A DNA stretch of 64,000 bases from Clitoria ternatea. Its lineage: Eukaryota; Streptophyta; Magnoliopsida; Fabales; Fabaceae. How positions within the stretch are numbered: position 1 is the first letter of the stretch; each line of letters begins with the position of its first letter. Shown one piece after another: positions 37,401-48,496 of this stretch. The position numbers and the translations under genes are program-made. Location of the stretch: positions 57,730,501 to 57,794,500 of the forward strand of contig CM075672.1 of assembly GCA_037962975.1 (NCBI GenBank), given 5' to 3'. Under the pieces are notes generated by a model. The model did not search any database. It saw nothing but the letters and a program-made list of their open reading frames with translations, and was not told the origin of the DNA.

Positions 37401-37464
37401 GTAATTAAGCTTCAATTAATAGCTTAACTTCAATCGGTAATTAAATTAAAATTGGGATGTTACA
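34422..37464 (-). repeat. R3 5' LTR, complete, 3043 bp
   Basis: It is the intact LTR copy, TGTAACACCC to GGGATGTTACA. It has palindromes at about 34637-34850, the CACTCGG array at 34866-35390, an (AT)n run near 35510, the CTCACC...CAG block at 35676-35699 (minus), the 151-base tandem pair (36069, 36220) and a purine-rich (minus: pyrimidine-rich) stretch at 37075-37135. Confidence 0.93.
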
Positions 37465-37469
37465 CATAT

Positions 37470-38353
37470 GCATTAGCTTTAAGAGCATTTGCATATAGCC
37501 GAGATATGCCTAGTTGACAGTCGAAATGGTGATGGATGATTGTTGAAGAGAGAAAGTAAAGCGAGGTGCTAACATTAAATGTGCGATAATTATTGAAAAT
37601 ATAAGGACAAGTATATACGATATTGCCTTGTGAATATGTGTATTCGGATATGTACTATACTGAGTTGGAATGATGAACTATGTGTGTAGTGTTATCCTGA
37701 ACTTGAATGTAATACACACATATATAAATCTCATCAGAATGTATGACTTTGATTCATTTGGATTATGTTACTCACCTCCCTGTTGCATTTTTTAAGGTTG
37801 ATGTGGGTGAGATAAATCCTACTCTTTTTGGAGGTCGAGTATTGGAAGAAGGTAAATATGAAGGGAAATGTGTGTGAGCCCTGGCCGGCATATGTATATT
37901 CATTTTGTATGCCATACAGTGTGTGTATGCTTATTTAGAAATTAATTTGATAACGTTTGATTTTGGGAGGTCATGTAGGAAAATTAGACCAGATGTGTAT
38001 GGCTAATTTTTATTAATGACCTTGATAATGTATGGATGACATTATTATTATTTATGAAAATATATTTATGTTGTTAAACAAACCGATGTAGTATCTTTCA
38101 AACTCTTTTTGGTAAATATTTAATCACTCTTGAAAATTATTTTTATCTTCCGCTTTTCCCTTGGGCAGTCTCAAGTCGGATCGTCTGAGGTGCACTCTGA
38201 TGCCGTTCTTATATCTTTGTATATGAGATCAGTTATTCAATGATCTGGGGAAAATTACTCACCATTTTATGTATCGTATTCCTTCTACTTCTAATTATTT
38301 TACATCACAAAAAATTAACCCTTGTTTTGAAAAATCGAATTCGGGGTGTTACA
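37470..38353 (+). repeat. R2 3' LTR, right part
   Basis: It continues from 23265 after R3 and one CATAT copy. It matches 15367-16257 of the 5' LTR, includes ACTCACCTCC...TTTAAG at 37770-37796, and closes GGGGTGTTACA followed by CTCAG. Confidence 0.93.
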
Positions 38354-39151
38354 CTCAGTTATAGTAATAATAAACTATTTTATTATTAATATAAAATAAG
38401 GGCGGCATCTAGCAATGCATCATTATGCCTGCATATTATTTAATATCAACATAACCTATAAGTGATAATTATTTTATATGTTTGTTCCTTTTGTCATGAT
38501 ATCCTAATTGGGCCCAAGGCATGGTCGTGTCATCCTTGTATAACCTAATTTATTTTATTTGATACTGGAGTAGACTTTATCCTAATAAATATCCAATATT
38601 TAATCTTTCTATGCATTTCCTTAGTCTCACTCCATCAAGTGGCCTATAGATATCACTCCTGTCACATAAGAGAGACAAATCCCATCTACATCACTCACAT
38701 CCCTTATTATAGAAGACGTTTGATTGTATTAAAACAATAAACTCCTCATGTAGGAATGATAGTGACTTCAGGTCGAAGGACTACATATACCATCATCACA
38801 TTGAGAATCGTTTATGACATTCATGTAACGATCCATGCAACATTCTCATAGTGGGTCTGTCCAGTACATCATTACTCTTAATGTGTACCCGTGTGAAGAC
38901 TTGATATCATCTATATCTATGATCTGTGAGAACAGATCATCAGTACACTCAAACACTACTGTTAATGTATTTACATATCCTTACGTAAATACTTGACTAG
39001 GGATATTTTAGGAATAACTCTCATATGACCTATTACTCCAAGGATAAATACGTTTTAAAACAATTTTAAACTAAAATACTTATTTTATTGATAAGCAGAA
39101 AAAATGATACAAATGGAAAAAGCATAAAAGCTCATAGTGCATACACCAACA
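38354..39151 (-). repeat. Ty1/copia LTR remnant, 5' half
   Basis: On the minus strand this LTR opens TGTTGGTGTATGCACTATGA at 39151 and runs left to R2. Past R2 it continues with the TATA-box half at 12829-13168. Total length is about 1.13 kb, normal for a copia LTR. No PBS or copia coding sequence is attached. Confidence 0.6.
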
Positions 39152-40067
39152 ATATCACGCTCATATGTGGGACTGAGACTTAATTAGTATGTGTACATCA
39201 TGAAAATTCTGTGTTGCTTATGATGATGATGTAAGTGTGATAATAGGGTATCTAGCTAGTGTTATGTATGATAATGAATATGATGGTGTAGACTAAAATC
39301 ATGATTTGATTCCACTAATGTTGTGGGTTATTTAAAGATTGTGACTATGATATATACGATGATTATGTTTGAAAAGCAATAGTGTCATCTATGAATCATG
39401 TGATGATTAAATTATCGACTAGAGTCATATGATGCATAATAATTTTAGTCATAGTTAAGGCATGGTTTTATACTACATGTGTAAATGTTGATATATATAT
39501 ATATGAACTTGGTAAACATGGGTAATACTGGAAGTGATCTAGGAAATGTATATCAGATGATGTTGATCCCTAGGAGAGTGACATATAATTGTTGAATACT
39601 AGATACTGAGTAGTTTTTAGAACGTGTCTATTTGGGGTAATTGCTTCCCCGATCTTGTCTGTCATGTTGATGTTATTTTTTGGAAGAAGCAAAAAATGAT
39701 GAACCTCCCATTGTGTGATGAGCAAGTAGGGATAGGATCTCACCTTTAAATTTTTTACAGAAACAGAACTCAAGAAGAAGAAGAAGAATGAAGGTTATCA
39801 GTAAAATGGATAGTAGTAATAGAGTAACGTTTTTAATTGGGTTATGTTATTTTGTATTTCATGGGAACTTGCGTGCCCCTGACATTCAGAGTAATGTAAG
39901 TTATTGTTGAGACCATATTATGTATAGAATATTATCCTGAAAATATTGATCCACCATTGTTTTATTTACAAAAAAAATCCACTCTTTTTCACAACTTATA
40001 ACCTCTTAGTTAAGTAGGATGATCTAGTGGAAGGGATTTATCCTAGTTAACCGAGGGTGTTACATAG
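39152..40067 (+). repeat. LTR 3' end, family A
   Basis: It ends GGGTGTTACA at 40067. Shared landmarks with the inverse copy at 45023-45151 and 55986-56090 are GTGCCCCTGA, GATCCACCAT or CCACCATG plus an A-run, and a terminal imperfect hairpin. CTCACC...TTACAG lies at 39739-39760. No PBS follows, so it is either a 3' LTR or a solo LTR. Its left part is probably 9079-12828. Confidence 0.55.
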
Positions 40068-40128
40068 TGACATAACTTTACCTCAGATTTATGTCAACCA
40101 TTATCAAACATTCGATGAGGATTCATGG

Positions 40129-41347
40129 CTTACTCTCCTAATTCGATATATGGCAAATGGCCAGCTACCTACAGACCCCTTGTAAAAGAGGAAGTTGAAG
40201 AAAAAGCTACCATATTTCACAATGGTAGACGGGGTTCTCTTCTGAAGAGGTATTTTTATCCTTGATCTCTAGTGTCTAAATGAGAATAAGGTTAAGGATG
40301 TGATAGAAGAGGTCCACGAGGACTAATACAACCACCATGCTGGAGGACGGAGTCTAATGCGAAAGATCCTACAAACTGGCTACTGGTGGCCCATCGGGAA
40401 AAAGACACATGGAGTATGTAAAAAAGTGTGATCCATGTTAAAGGTTTGCCAACCTACATTACACTCTAACAGAGGAGTTGTTTATGTCTGATGTTCCTTA
40501 GCCTTTTCATTAGTGGGGCATTGATATCCTGAAACCTTTCCTAATTGCTCTAGGTGATATCAAGTATGTGATCGTGGGAGTAGATTACTTCACCAAGTGG
40601 ATTAAGGCCAAAGTTGTCATTTATATCACATTAACATGAAGTAGAAGGTATGTTTAAAAGAACATCATTGCAAGGTTTGGTATCTCGGGGCGGATTGCCA
40701 TGGAAAACGGTACTTAATTCATGGATAAGAAGTTTATTGAATTACTAGAAGGCCTTAAGATTTTTCAAGTGTTCTCCTTAATGGAGCAACCCCAAACTAA
40801 TGGCCAAGCCAAAATGGCAAACAAAGAGATCCTTAAGGGGTTAAAGAAGCGACTTGGTGATGTTAAGATGGATCGGATGAACTAACTTTGTCATGTCTTT
40901 TAGGAATACCAAATCACCCTTCATTCGTCCATAAATAAATCAGCTTTCATACTTACATATGAGGTAAAAGTAATCATATTGGTAGAAATCCATGAGGCTT
41001 CTTGTAAAACAAACTTTTTGACGCCGAAAATGAGAATAACCTTCATAATAAGTTGGACGACATCCAAAATTATGCAAGACTACACTCGTCCGGGACCAAG
41101 CTATTAAGATCAAAGGTGCTTTAAGATACAACAAGAAGGTCAAGCTCTCGCACTTCAATGCTGGTGACCTAGTCCTGCAATGCACCAACATAGGGAATAG
41201 GTTTTCCCGCCAAAGGAAGCTTGCACCGAGCTAGGAAGGGTCATATTAAGCCACCAAGGTCACCGATAAAGGCACATACCGGCTAGAGACTCTTGACAAC
41301 ACCTATATCAAGAATATATGGAACATCAAGAACCTTCGAGTTTGTTA
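40129..41347 (+). pseudogene. Tat-lineage gypsy integrase, heavily decayed
   Basis: Frames change often, but the Tat/Ogre-type integrase is recognisable. Blocks include a Gly-Tyr-Trp-Trp-Pro end of the zinc region (about 40375-40392), a core starting WGIDI (about 40515), IVGVDYFTKWIKAK (about 40573), RFGISGRIAMENGT (about 40672), QPQTNGQAKMANKEILKGLK (about 40788) and the C-terminal YRLETLDNTYIKNIWNIKNL (about 41278). The catalytic Glu in NGQAEAANK-type sequence is Lys here. No RT or gag from the same element is visible. The closest relatives by these motifs are Tat elements, not the Tekay-type R1, R2 and R5. Confidence 0.8.
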
Positions 41348-42314
41348 AAGTTAACCATTGTTGAACATCTAATCCTTTTCCTAACTTAGGGTTTTTTCCC
41401 ATTGGGTTTCCCTAAGAAGGTTTTAATAAGGCATGCTTTAATATGTATATATTGTAAAATTGTATGCTCAATAAAAGTTCCTATTTATTCTAAGAGTTTT
41501 ATCATGACAAAATTTTCATGACAACATCACCATTCACCTATGATTACATGTGGAAAATTGCCCCAACAAGTGTTGATAATCAATTCTTTTGCAAGACTGT
41601 AGCAAAAGTGAGAGAATCTAATTAAAAATAATGTTTATAAAAATAATAACATATAATTGATATCAATGATGACTAACTCCATTTAAGAATGCTATTTGTA
41701 ACAATAATGATTCATTCTAAGTAGAAAGAGATGCCTTAAGAATGGCCTAGTGAATTGTCTGAAATGAGCATAGTTAACAAAACCCTAGGAGTGGCACCTC
41801 AATCACCCATATCGACGATTGGCTACTTGGCCCCAATGAGTGGCGAGGATTGATTCTCTTAAGAGACTGTATCATACTCTGATAAGTGGTGCAAATAAAA
41901 AGGTCTATGGAATCATTCGTTTAACCAACCGATTAAAACACAGTATATAAGGTGGTTTTGATAGAAGTCATCAAATATCATTAAATAGCGATTAATGCAA
42001 ATTACATTGCTATAAATATTTAACGTAAGTTATGATATTGCTTTTCAATTGTATACTAAACAGATTACATCGATACTAGCAATTATAACTTAGTCTCAAA
42101 AGACACTTGTCATTACTCTGAATTACAGGTCCATGCCCAAACTACTAAAAAAAGTGTATGAAAAGAATGGGCACAAGAGCCTTTGAAATTCCAAAAAATG
42201 AAAAGTTACAAAGAGGGGGAATTAAAAGATTAATCAAATTGTAGCCTATCCCAGGACTAGGAAAAAAGAAATAAGAATTCAGCAGAGGCATCACTCATGT
42301 GACTCAGGTGAAAC
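41348..42314. other. Tat 3' non-coding region
   Basis: No coding sequence is seen. An imperfect repeat pair (around 41567-41620 and 41829-41885, both with GATT...TCTTTTGCAAGACTGTA-like sequence) is the only structure I note. Confidence 0.4.
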
Positions 42315-42905
42315 CTATTTTGGCTCCATGCTTTGAGATGAGGGGAGAGGTAACAGGTTGAAAAGCTCATCCGCAAGCTCCTCAAATTGGCACTGATTCA
42401 CATCATACATATTCCTACCATGAAATTTATAGTAGACACCTATTTCATTGGTGTTTAGTTGCACGTACGAGTTTTGATGTAGGACTTGCCTAACCACACT
42501 ATAGAAGGAAATGTCGGTAACAACTTTGAATATGTCCATTGCCCCGTCCTAATCCTTCCTCTCTTGTGTGTGCTCTTCCTCTAAGGCCTTGATGTCAAAT
42601 TGAAGCATTGACACTAAGCTAGTAGTTTTTTCAATTGTAGATTTATCGTCCAACAATTGATCCCTTTCATCGTGTAAGGCTTTCAACGCCTCTGCCGGCT
42701 TCAACTTAGACGCCTCTACTTTATCCTTTAACTTTTTTAGGTCCTCCTCAGCCTTGGACCATAGCCCTCTCTTCTCCTCTAGGTCACTCCGGGTAGCGTT
42801 TCTTTCAACTAGTGTCCTATTCATCTTGTCAAAATACTCATATGCCTGAGCTTGCATTGTACAAGCATGACTGAAAGAATGAATGACATAGGTAGCCTCA
42901 ACCAT
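42315..42905 (-). pseudogene. Antisense ORF of a Tat element, coiled-coil protein
   Basis: Two minus-strand frames read 118 residues (42549-42905) and 74 residues (42315-42539), separated by a stop and a frame change. The first has heptad-like charged sequence (EEDLKKLKDKVEASKLKPAE, then DERDQLLDDKSTIEKTT), predicted coiled coil. The second contains VVTDISFYSVVRQVLHQNSY. The frame extends a dozen residues upstream of the Met. It lies downstream of Tat pol and antisense to it, the position where extra antisense ORFs have been described for some Tat elements. I do not recognise a biochemical function. Confidence 0.55.
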
Positions 42906-43467
42906 GTGCCAATAGAAGCCTAAGATGCCTTTTAAATCTATTTAACCGTTAGACCCTTCCTTAACCGGAATGAGGTGTAGAACTACAGTGGCCTGGATCC
43001 CTTATGCTCCAGGTACCCTAACAGTTGAGAGTGGAAGAAAATATGTTTTTCCTCCACCTCGTCTTACCCTAGCAGAACCCGTCCCTGTCTCCTCCTGGTT
43101 TTTTGTCTATTTGAATCCTTATGCGCCAGCTCCTTCCCAGACTTACACTAAGTCTTCTTCTTCGAAGTTTCTACCTAAACCTTTAGGTTGCGCTCAAGGT
43201 TCTTCACTTAATCAATTGGTATACTAACTACCTTTGGTTGGAGTTTTGGTTCCCCTACTTTGGTTAGACATTATTCTCATCTAGTCTAAGGTTTCTCGCG
43301 CCCTTCAAAGCTTAAAGATTTTCTAAAGCATCAAGTTTTGCCATTTCCTCTATAAAAATAAGAAATGTTAACACACCAATGACACATAAACATAACTTAA
43401 GTAGAGTGCAACAAACAAAATCATTACTCTATTATGCATCCCAGTGAGACGGTTCTCCGAGAAGCAC
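42906..43467. other. Non-coding between antisense ORF and Tat LTR
   Basis: The plus-strand frame at 42970-43227 lies opposite an upstream part of the antisense ORF and is probably its shadow. Nothing else is recognised. A clear polypurine tract before 43468 is not visible. Confidence 0.35.
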
Positions 43468-44788
43468 TGATGTGTCTCTAAAACACATCATTTTGGGGTT
43501 CATTTATTAGACATATTTAGGTCTTTTGCATAATAATCCCCTAATTCCCTTGGTTATTTTGTTCCTTCCCTTCTTTGCTACTCTGTTTGCTAGTTTTGGA
43601 AGATAATTAGGTTTAAAGACCTTATTTTAGGTCAATATTGGAAGGCAATTCATAGCAAAGTATTCAGGTACCAAAAGATAATAAAATAAGGATTTTTAAT
43701 GGTCCAAGAATAGGGAACCACGGCCAGGCCATGGTTCTTACCATGGCCATAGAACCTGCTATCAAAAAATGCAAATAGGGGCCTGGTAGAGCAAACCACA
43801 ACTAGGCCATGGTTCATTCCATGACCGTTGTTCATGTCTAACAAGCAAACCTTGTTTCCATATCTTGTTACGTATTTAAGCGAAGAAAAGGTTTGGGTTC
43901 AAAGGGTCTGTAATTTGGAGGCTGAGGCATGTTGTAGAGGTAAAGAGGGAGACTTAGGAGCACTTTGGGCAAGGATTTTTAAAATCAAAATGAGGGAGAA
44001 GCGAAGAGGATCCAAGAATTCTACATATCCTTGTGGTTGGTTTTAGGATTTTCCTTTGTAATTCTTTGTTTTCTTGTAACCCTTATTTTAAGAGTACCTA
44101 TGGATTCAATTTTATGCATTATTTTCTATTCAACCATGTGTGGTTAGATTTTCTTTCTTGAGATTTAGGGAGTGAATTGTTATGTGTTTGATGTAATTTT
44201 TACTCTGTATATCAATCAAATTATTACGTTCCTTCAATTGCTTAATGTGTTTATGCGTTCAATGATCTAGAGATCGGCTTGGGTGATTTTTAATTAAATT
44301 AGGAGGGACTCAGAAGTGAACCTTTTTAATCAGTTTAAGCAATTAAACCTAATGTTGAAACTATAAAAGTAACTAAACCTTTTGAAGACTTTAAAATTTT
44401 CATAAAACGTCATGGACTTTGTTTTCAAATAGAACATTGTTCTTTAAAAGCAGGATACTTTAGTGGAACTCTGAGAAGAGAAAACTAACATGTTTGGAAA
44501 ATTTGTCCTGGTCTATATGATAGTAAAAGATAATACAAAATCCTTAAATATCAACACAAAGTAATTCACCACTCTAAGATCACAAGATACGCTTAAATTG
44601 ATCCTTTTTCCTAAAGAACACTCTATTACATTTTTGTTTTATTTGCTTTTTAATTTCTTTGAGCAAAAGTTACTCTAAATTCTCTGTCTACATAATTAGG
44701 ATTAAAATTGTGAGTACCTAAGAACATAGTCCTGAGGAGACGATATTTTTTATATTATGCGACATGCTCGTGCGCTTGCAGCCTATCA
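43468..44788 (+). repeat. Tat/Athila-type LTR, about 1.32 kb
   Basis: It begins TGATGTGTCTCTAAAACACA and ends GCCTATCA, just before a primer binding site of the TGGCGCCGTTGCC type. Both ends match the form I know for Tat and Athila LTRs. No second copy is in the window, so the ends rest on the family pattern and the PBS. Confidence 0.7.
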
Positions 44789-44794
44789 AGTTTT

Positions 44795-44812
44795 TGGCGT
44801 CGTTGTCGGGAA
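44795..44812 (+). other. Tat/Athila-type primer binding site
   Basis: TGGCGTCGTTGTCGGGAA lies 6 bases after the LTR end. It differs by two transitions in the first 16 bases from the usual TGGCGCCGTTGCCGGG. The T-rich leader to 45022 follows and is then cut by the inverse family A LTR. Confidence 0.75.
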
Positions 44813-45022
44813 CTGTGTTTCCCCTCAATATTCGGCGATTTTGATTCTGTTTAGACTAGACACTTTTACTATTTTAGTTTATTTTATTTCTATTTTCTTA
44901 TTTTTGATATTTATTTATTTTATTTTCTTGTTTCATTTCATTTTATTTTATTTTATTTAGTTTTTACTACTTGTTTTTTCCTATTTTTTTATTTGTTTTA
45001 TAAATTTAAAAATATAACAATT

Positions 45023-45151
45023 TGTAACACCCTCGGTTAACTAGGACAATCTCTTCCACTTGATCATCCTACTTAACTGAGATGTTATGAGTTTTTAGAA
45101 AAATGTAAAAGTTTTTTTATACACATAAACATGGTGGAACAGTTTCATTAT
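45023..45151 (-). repeat. Family A LTR 3' end, inverse orientation
   Basis: TGTAACACCCTCGGTTAACT is the reverse complement of the LTR end at 40067. A 15-base imperfect stem (45032-45046 with 45067-45081, 13 of 15 paired) lies at the end. The LTR continues at 55986 after R5. Confidence 0.75.
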
Positions 45152-48100
45152 TATAACATCCTAGATTAATTTACCTTTTTATTTACATACGGCAGATTAT
45201 TTTCATAACAAATTTTTCACGTTGAATAAAATTTGTAGCTTAGTGTGAATTAGTATTTACTTCTTTTAACATTTAATCCACTCGGTCTAGATGTAAAATA
45301 ATATTTACCTCTTTTAGCTACATACAATCATGCCCAGTATGAACAAAACCGTCTTAAAATAAATCTTTAAATAAAAGTATGTTACAATAATAACCGATCG
45401 GAAATGGTTCTACTCGGTTTTGACAACAAACAATATTCACTTAGATGTAATCAAAATGATAATAAGAGTGCATGCAGAATAACATCCGCTCGGTAAAATG
45501 GTGTAGAAACAGCGGGAGAAGAAGAATGAGCAAAGGAAAAGGAAGGGGACAGGGGTCATTCGCCTAAGCGAGTCCCCAAAATTCCTAGGCGAAATCCAAG
45601 AGTCGCTTAGGCGAGTACCGACTCGCTTGAGCGAATGCCACACCTGAAGGCTAGGCGAACAAGACGCACATGCGGACCCACATGAGGTTTCACTCGGTAA
45701 AATGGTTTACTCGGCAATAGGGTTTCACTCGGAAAACACTCCACTTTCACTCACTCGGACATTCCACACTTGACTCATTACTACCCTTCACTCAGAAAGC
45801 TTAGCTCGGTCACAACTCCCTCGGGGATAATTCAACCTCCCTCACTCAGTTATCGCTTCTCCGAATATCCTCACTCGGTGAATACCCTATCCTTACTTCC
45901 CTCAGAAGAAACTCAGATTTCCCCCTCGGACACATCCAACTCCTCTTCACTCGGAATCATGATACGCCTTCTTCACTCGTAATCTTCATACACTTTCTTT
46001 ACTTGGAACTCTCTCCCAACCAATCCCACTCGGGACATTCTAACCTTCCACCCGGAAGGGGGTCTCTCGGTTATCCCGTACTCGGGAATGGATCCGCTAG
46101 TTAATGAGCTGACACAGCAAATAAGAAAACATAAAGATCTATGTATTTTAAAATATAAATTTGCATCTGATTCAAATTAAGTTGGCACACAAATAATAAT
46201 AAACACTCGGAAACTCCTTATACACACATATGCTCTATACAATCACTCAAAATCTCTCGGGCCTTGGCATCGATCTCCCCCTTGGCGCGACTCCATGGCT
46301 CTGGCTTCCTCCCTGTCACTGGTTACCAAATTAAAATAACAGCAAGGGTGAGTGTTTGGCATCATAATTAATATAAAGCGGAATTTAACAAGTTAAATAA
46401 ATATATATATATATGTCTCATTTGGAAATCGTAGTAGTTCACTCGGCAAACCCAACGACAGCATTCAGTAAAGATAACAATTCATACTCATCAAATATAT
46501 TAAATTTTCACTCGGAGAATTATCGAGTCACACTCGAAAATTATAGTACATTACACACAATGAACACATCCACTTAACTTAGCAAATATATCAAATTCAT
46601 CAATAATCACCACTGACTCTCATGCAATCTGACTCCTAGTATCCGGATACTAAAGGATCGGCCTTCAGCTGGGGGTCCTACTTGACACCCTGTGAACCCT
46701 GCTTGGTTCACCAAGTCCTGCTTGACTCTCCACCTCGACCACTGGGTCCTACATGACCACTGGGTAGCTCAACTGGGCACAAAAACCACGGGAGTCGGAA
46801 ATGAGGGGCTATAGTATACCGTCGGCCGTCCCACACCATATAGTTATACATACAGTTCATATTTCCTATATCAAACTTGGCCATTAACATCACTTTCTCA
46901 TCACTCGGGTGACCTGCTTGTCAAACCCGGATTCACATTATAACACCGATCATCTCAATATTAAATATTTCAAGCTCATTTCATAATCAACTCAGTCACA
47001 AACCCGATCCTCAACTGATTGGTGTACACGGTCACATATACACAAACATAAGCACACAACAACATTCAATAACATTTTCTTACCCTATTCATACCATTCA
47101 ACGGCTCGGATAAGAGGTAGATCCTACTCTAATTAATCATAACTCGAACACCCCCTTACCGCGATTCCACGCTTCGATGACCTGCTCTCAGTGTCGGTCC
47201 CTTCCTCCGGGCATATGGGATTCGCAGTCTCAGCTCCATCACTCATCCTTTCGTTGCTTAACCTACTACCTACGGGTCAAAATGTAAAAACCCGTTAACT
47301 TAATGCCCTCAGCTCATAGGCCACACTTGAGCTCACACTCACCAAAGGAGTGAAGAACAGACTTGAATACAGCCATGCATGGCCCTTGGCTTCCAAAGAA
47401 ACAAAAGGGGATAAGGAGCCACAAATAAAACGGATCTGTGGACTCACCTTGAGGCCACGATCACAGGAATGGGGTTCGATTGAAGCTTTAGCACGAATGG
47501 AGTCCTCCTCTGGTGCATGCAACTCAGCGGCACGAGAGGAGAAAACAAAGAAGAAGGAGAGACAGACCAAAAGAAGAAAAAGTGATTCATGAATAATGAA
47601 GGGGAGAGAGAGAATTTCCTTTTATATAAAGCTCAGGGGCAAGACAGCCTTTTCCCCTATTTCATTTGCATTCTCATTAAAAGTTTTAATCAATTTCATC
47701 ACATTGGATTCTTTTATAATTACCGACCAACTACGCTTATTTGCTTTCACAATGTTTAATTATTCGTAACTGTCTGATACTTCATAAGAGTATCGATCCG
47801 AGCTGGATACCGGCCAACCGGTGTCCAGGCGTAGTGTCCAGGCGTAGTGTCCACACCTCGGTAATCCAAGCTAACGCTTGAGAGGTCGGACACTTCATCT
47901 GTCCTTACATCTTTGTTATGCATATCCATTTGCCTCAGCCATACAAGAGGTTGATCTGGACTATAATTCTGAGTTAGGCGTTCTCCTCACACCGGTTAAT
48001 CCAAGACTACTCCAGGCACACCGGATAAGCATCAGTCACAAGACAGCACGTCTTTGACCATTCTCCCTTGCACAACCGATCTTCAACACCGTTTGGTCCT

Positions 48101-48233
48101 CACATCTAAGACCGGCCCGACATCGGATTCCTTGACCCCGGTTCAGGCAGATCAAATATTAAATAAATCTCTAAGACATTTGCTAATATTTTCCACTTTC
48201 CATAATCTTTATTAAAATACCAGGAATGTTACA
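45152..48233 (-). repeat. R5 3' LTR
   Basis: It matches 52912-55985. Contents include palindromes (45557-45665), a CACTCGG array (45690-46090), an AT run (46400), and CCGG-rich sequence (47800-48130). At 47820-47850 a unit GTGTCCAGGCGTA is duplicated in tandem, whereas the other LTR has one copy. The splice-acceptor-like block near 46330-46353 has lost its AG here but keeps it in the other LTR. Confidence 0.92.
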
Positions 48234-48263
48234 TCCACCCCCCCTAAAAGGGGATTTTGTCCC
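48234..48263 (-). other. R5 polypurine tract
   Basis: TCCACCCCCCCTAAAAGGGG on the plus strand is a purine-rich tract on the minus strand, next to the LTR. Confidence 0.85.
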
Positions 48264-48269
48264 CAAAAT

Positions 48270-48496
48270 CAGTGTTCCGATTGAAAAAGATGGGGGTACA
48301 TCCGCCTCATATCCGATTCTAATTCCCAAGTGTAGTTTATCCAATTCAAATTCTGCCATTTCACCTTCACCAATGGCACCTCCTTGCTCCTTAACCGTTT
48401 CATTTGATACTCCTCAATACTGATCGGTACAGCTTCCACCGTCAGTCTTCCCTCAATTCAATGGAGTCACTCGGTACAATCATTGTGTCCCTCAAT
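48270..48496 (-). pseudogene. R5 chromodomain-like tail, disrupted junction
   Basis: Minus-strand translation gives EAVPISIEEYQMKRLRSKEV, PLVKVKW and INYTWELESDMRRMYPHLF, the Tekay-type tail. The link to integrase is broken. After VFHVSQLH a stop appears (48497-48499), and TCATTGAATTGAGGGA is followed about 35 bases later by a near copy, CCATTGAATTGAGGGA. This is a small duplication or repair scar. Confidence 0.8.

Larger units (their letters stand above)
23266..37464 (-). mobile_element. R3, gag-only gypsy element nested in R2
   Basis: It is a minus-strand element with perfect inverted ends (TGTAACACCC...GGGATGTTACA) and CATAT duplications at 23261-23265 and 37465-37469. LTRs are 34422-37464 (5') and 23266-24543 plus 28580-30340 (3'), about 3.04 kb each, with 2-3% difference where I compared them. 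Its internal region of about 4.1 kb holds a PBS, a gag closely similar to that of R1, non-coding LTR-like sequence, a decayed integrase tail, and a polypurine tract. RT, RNase H and the integrase core are missing. It needs enzymes from another element, plausibly one like R1. Confidence 0.9.
13169..38353 (+). mobile_element. R2, Tekay-type Ty3/gypsy element interrupted by R3 and R4
   Basis: The outer element of a three-level nest. Its 5' LTR is 13169-16257, internal region 16258-21004, and 3' LTR 21005-23265 plus 37470-38353. It is flanked by CTCAG duplications. Without R3 and R4 it is about 11 kb. The coding region is heavily decayed. The two LTRs differ by roughly 6% in the stretch I compared, and the 5' LTR lacks about 50 bases near 13230. 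This makes R2 older than R3, as the nesting requires. Confidence 0.92.

Noticed and set aside
47295..47592. Opposed frames of 91 and 80 residues in the R5 LTR
   Set aside because: The second LTR copy (55070-55345) breaks them, and neither has a recognisable domain.
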